Shown piece after piece: positions 61,791-64,000 of a stretch of DNA of 64,000 nucleotides. The notes under the pieces were generated by a model. The model saw nothing but the letters and a program-made list of their open reading frames with translations, made no database searches and was not told the origin of the DNA. The DNA lies in contig NZ_JAIPPU010000004.1 in assembly GCF_026646375.1 (NCBI RefSeq), positions 1-64,000 on the forward strand, given 5' to 3'. This DNA is from Acetobacterium wieringae. GTDB lineage: Bacteria; Bacillota; Clostridia; Eubacteriales; Eubacteriaceae. The stretch's first letter is position 1. Every line of letters begins with the position of its first letter. Made by a program: the position numbers and the translations under genes.

Positions 61791-61813
61791 GATACGATCT
61801 ATTCTGCTTCTTT

Positions 61814-62035
61814 TTACAGTTCCATAGCGTTTAAGATATCACGCAATTGAACCAGCTCATCAGCGGTCAACGTGATGCCCTTACGCATTTTTTCGTGGTC
61901 TGCATTCCAATCCCGAATATCATACTTGGGATCCCGTTCATTCCAGCTAACCAGATTCAGCTCTTTCTGCCAACCACTGGGTAACTCGCTGAGAACACCG
62001 ATTTCTTCTACAACTTTGAATGTTATTGCTGCCAT
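61814..62035 (-). CDS. ydbC: YdbC-family PC4-like ssDNA-binding protein
   Basis: A 73-residue protein that closely follows the Firmicute YdbC pattern: GVLSELPSGWQKELNLVSWN then PKYDIRDWNADHEKMRKGIT. The fold is like the eukaryotic PC4 coactivator and binds single-stranded DNA. Its cellular role is unclear. It is followed on the same strand after the glutaredoxin gene by 12 bases. Confidence 0.9.
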   Translation of the reverse strand: MAAITFKVVEEIGVLSELPSGWQKELNLVSWNERDPKYDIRDWNADHEKMRKGITLTADELVQLRDILNAMEL

Positions 62036-62047
62036 CTTAACCTCACC

Positions 62048-62296
62048 TTATAATAATTCGTCGAGTTTGCCACTAAACTCAATTTCTTTAAGCTCCGAAA
62101 AACCACCAACAAATGTCTCCCCTATAAAGACAAAAGGCACCGTATAATGATTGGTCTGATCCTGTAATTGGCGACGGGTCTGAGCATCATTATAAATATC
62201 AATTTCAGTATACTTCAAACCCTTATCATCCAGAAGTTGTTTGGCAGCTCGACAATAGGGACAGTGGGCCCAAGTATATAATTTAATTTCTTTCAT
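62048..62296 (-). CDS. Glutaredoxin
   Basis: An 82-residue glutaredoxin-3-like protein. The active site CPYC is at residues 12-15 and the cis-proline is in TVPFVFIGETFVGG (about 52-65). It should reduce disulfides or handle mixed disulfides in the cytosol. It is first in a small operon with ydbC. Confidence 0.94.
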   Translation of the reverse strand: MKEIKLYTWAHCPYCRAAKQLLDDKGLKYTEIDIYNDAQTRRQLQDQTNHYTVPFVFIGETFVGGFSELKEIEFSGKLDELL

Positions 62297-62464
62297 TTTT
62301 CAGGTCACCTTCCTTTTTAAAAATTTCTATTCCTCTTAAATTTTATCATATTATTTCATTTTAACCCTTATTTCCCAAGTGTCAACAAATAATTCTTAAA
62401 TAATTGTAGAATTATTCAGTCAATTATCGTATTATTAATCTATTAACAATAAAAGGAGATTATC

Positions 62465-63094
62465 ATGCAAAATGTTACGATCGTGGATCATCCACTTGTC
62501 ATGCACAAATTGACCCACCTGAGAAAGATGGAAACACCGTCCCGGGAGTTTCGGGAACTGGTGAAAGAATTATCCAGCCTGATGGCCTGGGAGGTTACCA
62601 AGCATTTTCCACTTAAAGAAATCGAGATTGAAACCCCAATCTGCAAAACAACCCAAAAAGTACTGGCCGAAAAAGATGTGGTCATTGTCCCTATTCTACG
62701 GGCAGGTTTGGGCATGGTGGAAGGCTTTACCAACATCATTCCCAAGGCCAAAATCGGTCACATCGGTTTGTACCGTGATCCCGAAACGCTCCAGGCGGTG
62801 GAATACTACAAGAAGCTACCTTCTGACATTGCTGAACGAGAAGCCATTATTGTCGACCCGATGCTGGCCACTGGGGTATCGGTCATCCATACCATTCGAC
62901 TTTTGAAAGAAGCCAACTGCCCCAATATCAAGGTGGTTCATATTTTGGCCTGCCCGGAAGGGATTAAAGCCGTCACCACCGCATATCCCGAAGTCCCGAT
63001 TTTTTGTGCTGCCATCGATGATCACTTAAACGACCACGCTTACATTGTGCCTGGTTTAGGTGATGCCGGCGACCGCCTTTTCGGTACCAAGTAA
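62465..63094 (+). CDS. upp: Uracil phosphoribosyltransferase
   Basis: A 209-residue enzyme making UMP from uracil and PRPP in pyrimidine salvage. Family parts: VDHPLVMHKLTHLRK (about 5-19), PILRAGLGMVEG (about 78-89), the PRPP loop VDPMLATGVSVIHTI (about 131-145) and the C-terminal GLGDAGDRLFGTK. Length matches exactly. AAAGGAG precedes the ATG. Confidence 0.97.
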   Translation: MQNVTIVDHPLVMHKLTHLRKMETPSREFRELVKELSSLMAWEVTKHFPLKEIEIETPICKTTQKVLAEKDVVIVPILRAGLGMVEGFTNIIPKAKIGHIGLYRDPETLQAVEYYKKLPSDIAEREAIIVDPMLATGVSVIHTIRLLKEANCPNIKVVHILACPEGIKAVTTAYPEVPIFCAAIDDHLNDHAYIVPGLGDAGDRLFGTK

Positions 63095-63177
63095 ATTTTA
63101 AAATCATTTTTCAGGCAATAAGAAATTACCCCAGGTTTTTTACTTAATTGTCGGGAATCCAAACCCTGGAGGTTACC

Positions 63178-64000
63178 ATGCAACAGTCACGATACAATTT
63201 ATTTACCGCCATCGCTCTGATTGTTGGCGTCGTTATCGGTTCTGGTATATTTTTTAAAAGCGATAATATTCTGGTCGCCACCGGTGGCAATGTGTTTCTA
63301 GGTATTCTGGTCTTTGTTATTGCAGCCATCAGCATTGTCTTTGGTTGTTTAACCATTGCCGAACTGGCGGCCCGAACCGATCACCCCGGCGGCGTTCTTT
63401 CCTACGCCAAAGAATTTATCAGCCCCAGCATGGGTTCCGCCTATGGCTGGTTCCAAACCTTTATTTATTTGCCTACCATCACTGCCATTCTAGCCTGGGT
63501 TTCCGGTATTTATTTCTGCATTCTTTTTAATGTTGAGCAAACACTGGAAATTCAGATTCTGGCGGGAATATGCTGTTTTTTGGTACTTTATGCCACCAAT
63601 ATTCTGTCAGCCAAAATCGGCGGTCATTTCCAGAGTACCGCCATGGTCATCAAACTGATTCCGTTGGTTATCATCGGTTTTGCCGGTCTGATCTTTGGCG
63701 GTACCGCAGACCATTTCACCAGTACGGCCGTTTCTGAAATCAGTTCTACCGGCTGGATTGCGGCCATTGCCCCGATTGCCTTCTCTTTTGACGGCTGGAT
63801 TATTTCTACCTCAGTGGCCTATGAAATAAAAAATAGCAAACGAAATCTGCCCTTGGCGCTGGTGATCAGTCCACTGATTATTCTTGTGCTTTACATTATT
63901 TATTTTGTCGGCATTTCCAATCTGGTGGGGCCGACTGAAATAATGAACAGTGGCGATGCTCATCTGGACTTTGCTGCCAATATGATTTTTGGTCCCAGTG
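63178..64000 (+). CDS. APC-family amino-acid permease (partial, cut by window end)
   Basis: Opens at ATG 63178 with GGAGG just upstream, and stays open to the edge (274 residues seen). The start MQQSRYNLFTAIALIVGVVIGSGIFF contains the APC hallmark GVVIGSGIF in the first helix, and eight or so hydrophobic segments follow, with IAPIAFSFDGWI (about 197-208) in helix 6. It likely exchanges or imports an amino acid; the specificity cannot be told. The missing part should hold the last four helices. Confidence 0.93.
   Translation, partial: MQQSRYNLFTAIALIVGVVIGSGIFFKSDNILVATGGNVFLGILVFVIAAISIVFGCLTIAELAARTDHPGGVLSYAKEFISPSMGSAYGWFQTFIYLPTITAILAWVSGIYFCILFNVEQTLEIQILAGICCFLVLYATNILSAKIGGHFQSTAMVIKLIPLVIIGFAGLIFGGTADHFTSTAVSEISSTGWIAAIAPIAFSFDGWIISTSVAYEIKNSKRNLPLALVISPLIILVLYIIYFVGISNLVGPTEIMNSGDAHLDFAANMIFGPS

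Overview
The window reads as chromosome of a strictly anaerobic acetogenic Firmicute of the Eubacteriaceae, most like Acetobacterium or Eubacterium limosum. This is an inference from gene content: a complete anaerobic benzimidazole (bza) operon behind a cobalamin riboswitch, two MttB-type corrinoid methyltransferase systems with a methyl-tetrahydrofolate partner, cobalt uptake genes, a molybdopterin operon, a superoxide reductase and Firmicute-type small proteins. Base composition is moderate and fairly even, and most of the window looks like core chromosome.

Layout. 0-6 kb: tRNA-Arg, a membrane protein, and a divergent operon joining a TiaS-like DDTD-motif protein, a small Cys protein and an Ig-domain surface protein to a complete FecCD/BtuC-type ABC uptake system. 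6-14 kb: single genes (glutamine amidotransferase-like hydrolase, lipoprotein, Nudix hydrolase, desulfoferrodoxin, GH25 lysozyme, LarE), an ABC exporter gene that has lost its Walker A segment, and a stomatin/NfeD pair. 14-22 kb: promoter, cobalamin riboswitch with terminator, then bzaA-bzaB-cobT-bzaC-bzaD-bzaE, which should make 5,6-dimethylbenzimidazole and activate it for the lower ligand of cobalamin. 22-33 kb: CorC-like protein, glycerate kinase with a CdaR-type regulator, alpha/beta hydrolase, TelA/XpaC pair and the cbiM-cbiQ-cbiO cobalt transporter. 33-43 kb: D-Ala-D-Ala carboxypeptidase, M16C protease, RarA, a solitary adenine methyltransferase, a zinc-ribbon/TPR/glycan-binding-like protein, then a small decayed phage-like fragment, a lipoprotein and tRNA-Leu.

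43-53 kb is a methylamine/betaine-type methyltransferase island: two GntR/UTRA regulators, a corrinoid protein, an MttB homologue and a BCCT transporter, followed by a methyl-THF:corrinoid methyltransferase, a second corrinoid protein, a second MttB homologue and a divergent MFS transporter. The likely flow is uptake of a quaternary amine, demethylation by MttB onto the corrinoid protein, and transfer to tetrahydrofolate for the Wood-Ljungdahl pathway. 53-62 kb: glyA, a small membrane protein, and the molybdopterin genes (MOSC, moaC, moaA, a MoeA-periplasmic-binding-domain fusion, moeA, and divergent ThiF/MoeB-like and mog). The window ends with ydbC, a glutaredoxin, upp and the start of an amino-acid permease cut by the edge.

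The links between regions are corrinoid chemistry (cobalt uptake, lower-ligand synthesis, corrinoid methyltransferases) and one-carbon metabolism (glyA, methyl-THF transferase, molybdopterin, perhaps for formate dehydrogenase). The least described features are the TiaS-like/ABC uptake operon, a GntR regulator that seems to start at an ATT codon, and the terminator/antiterminator pair after the bza riboswitch.
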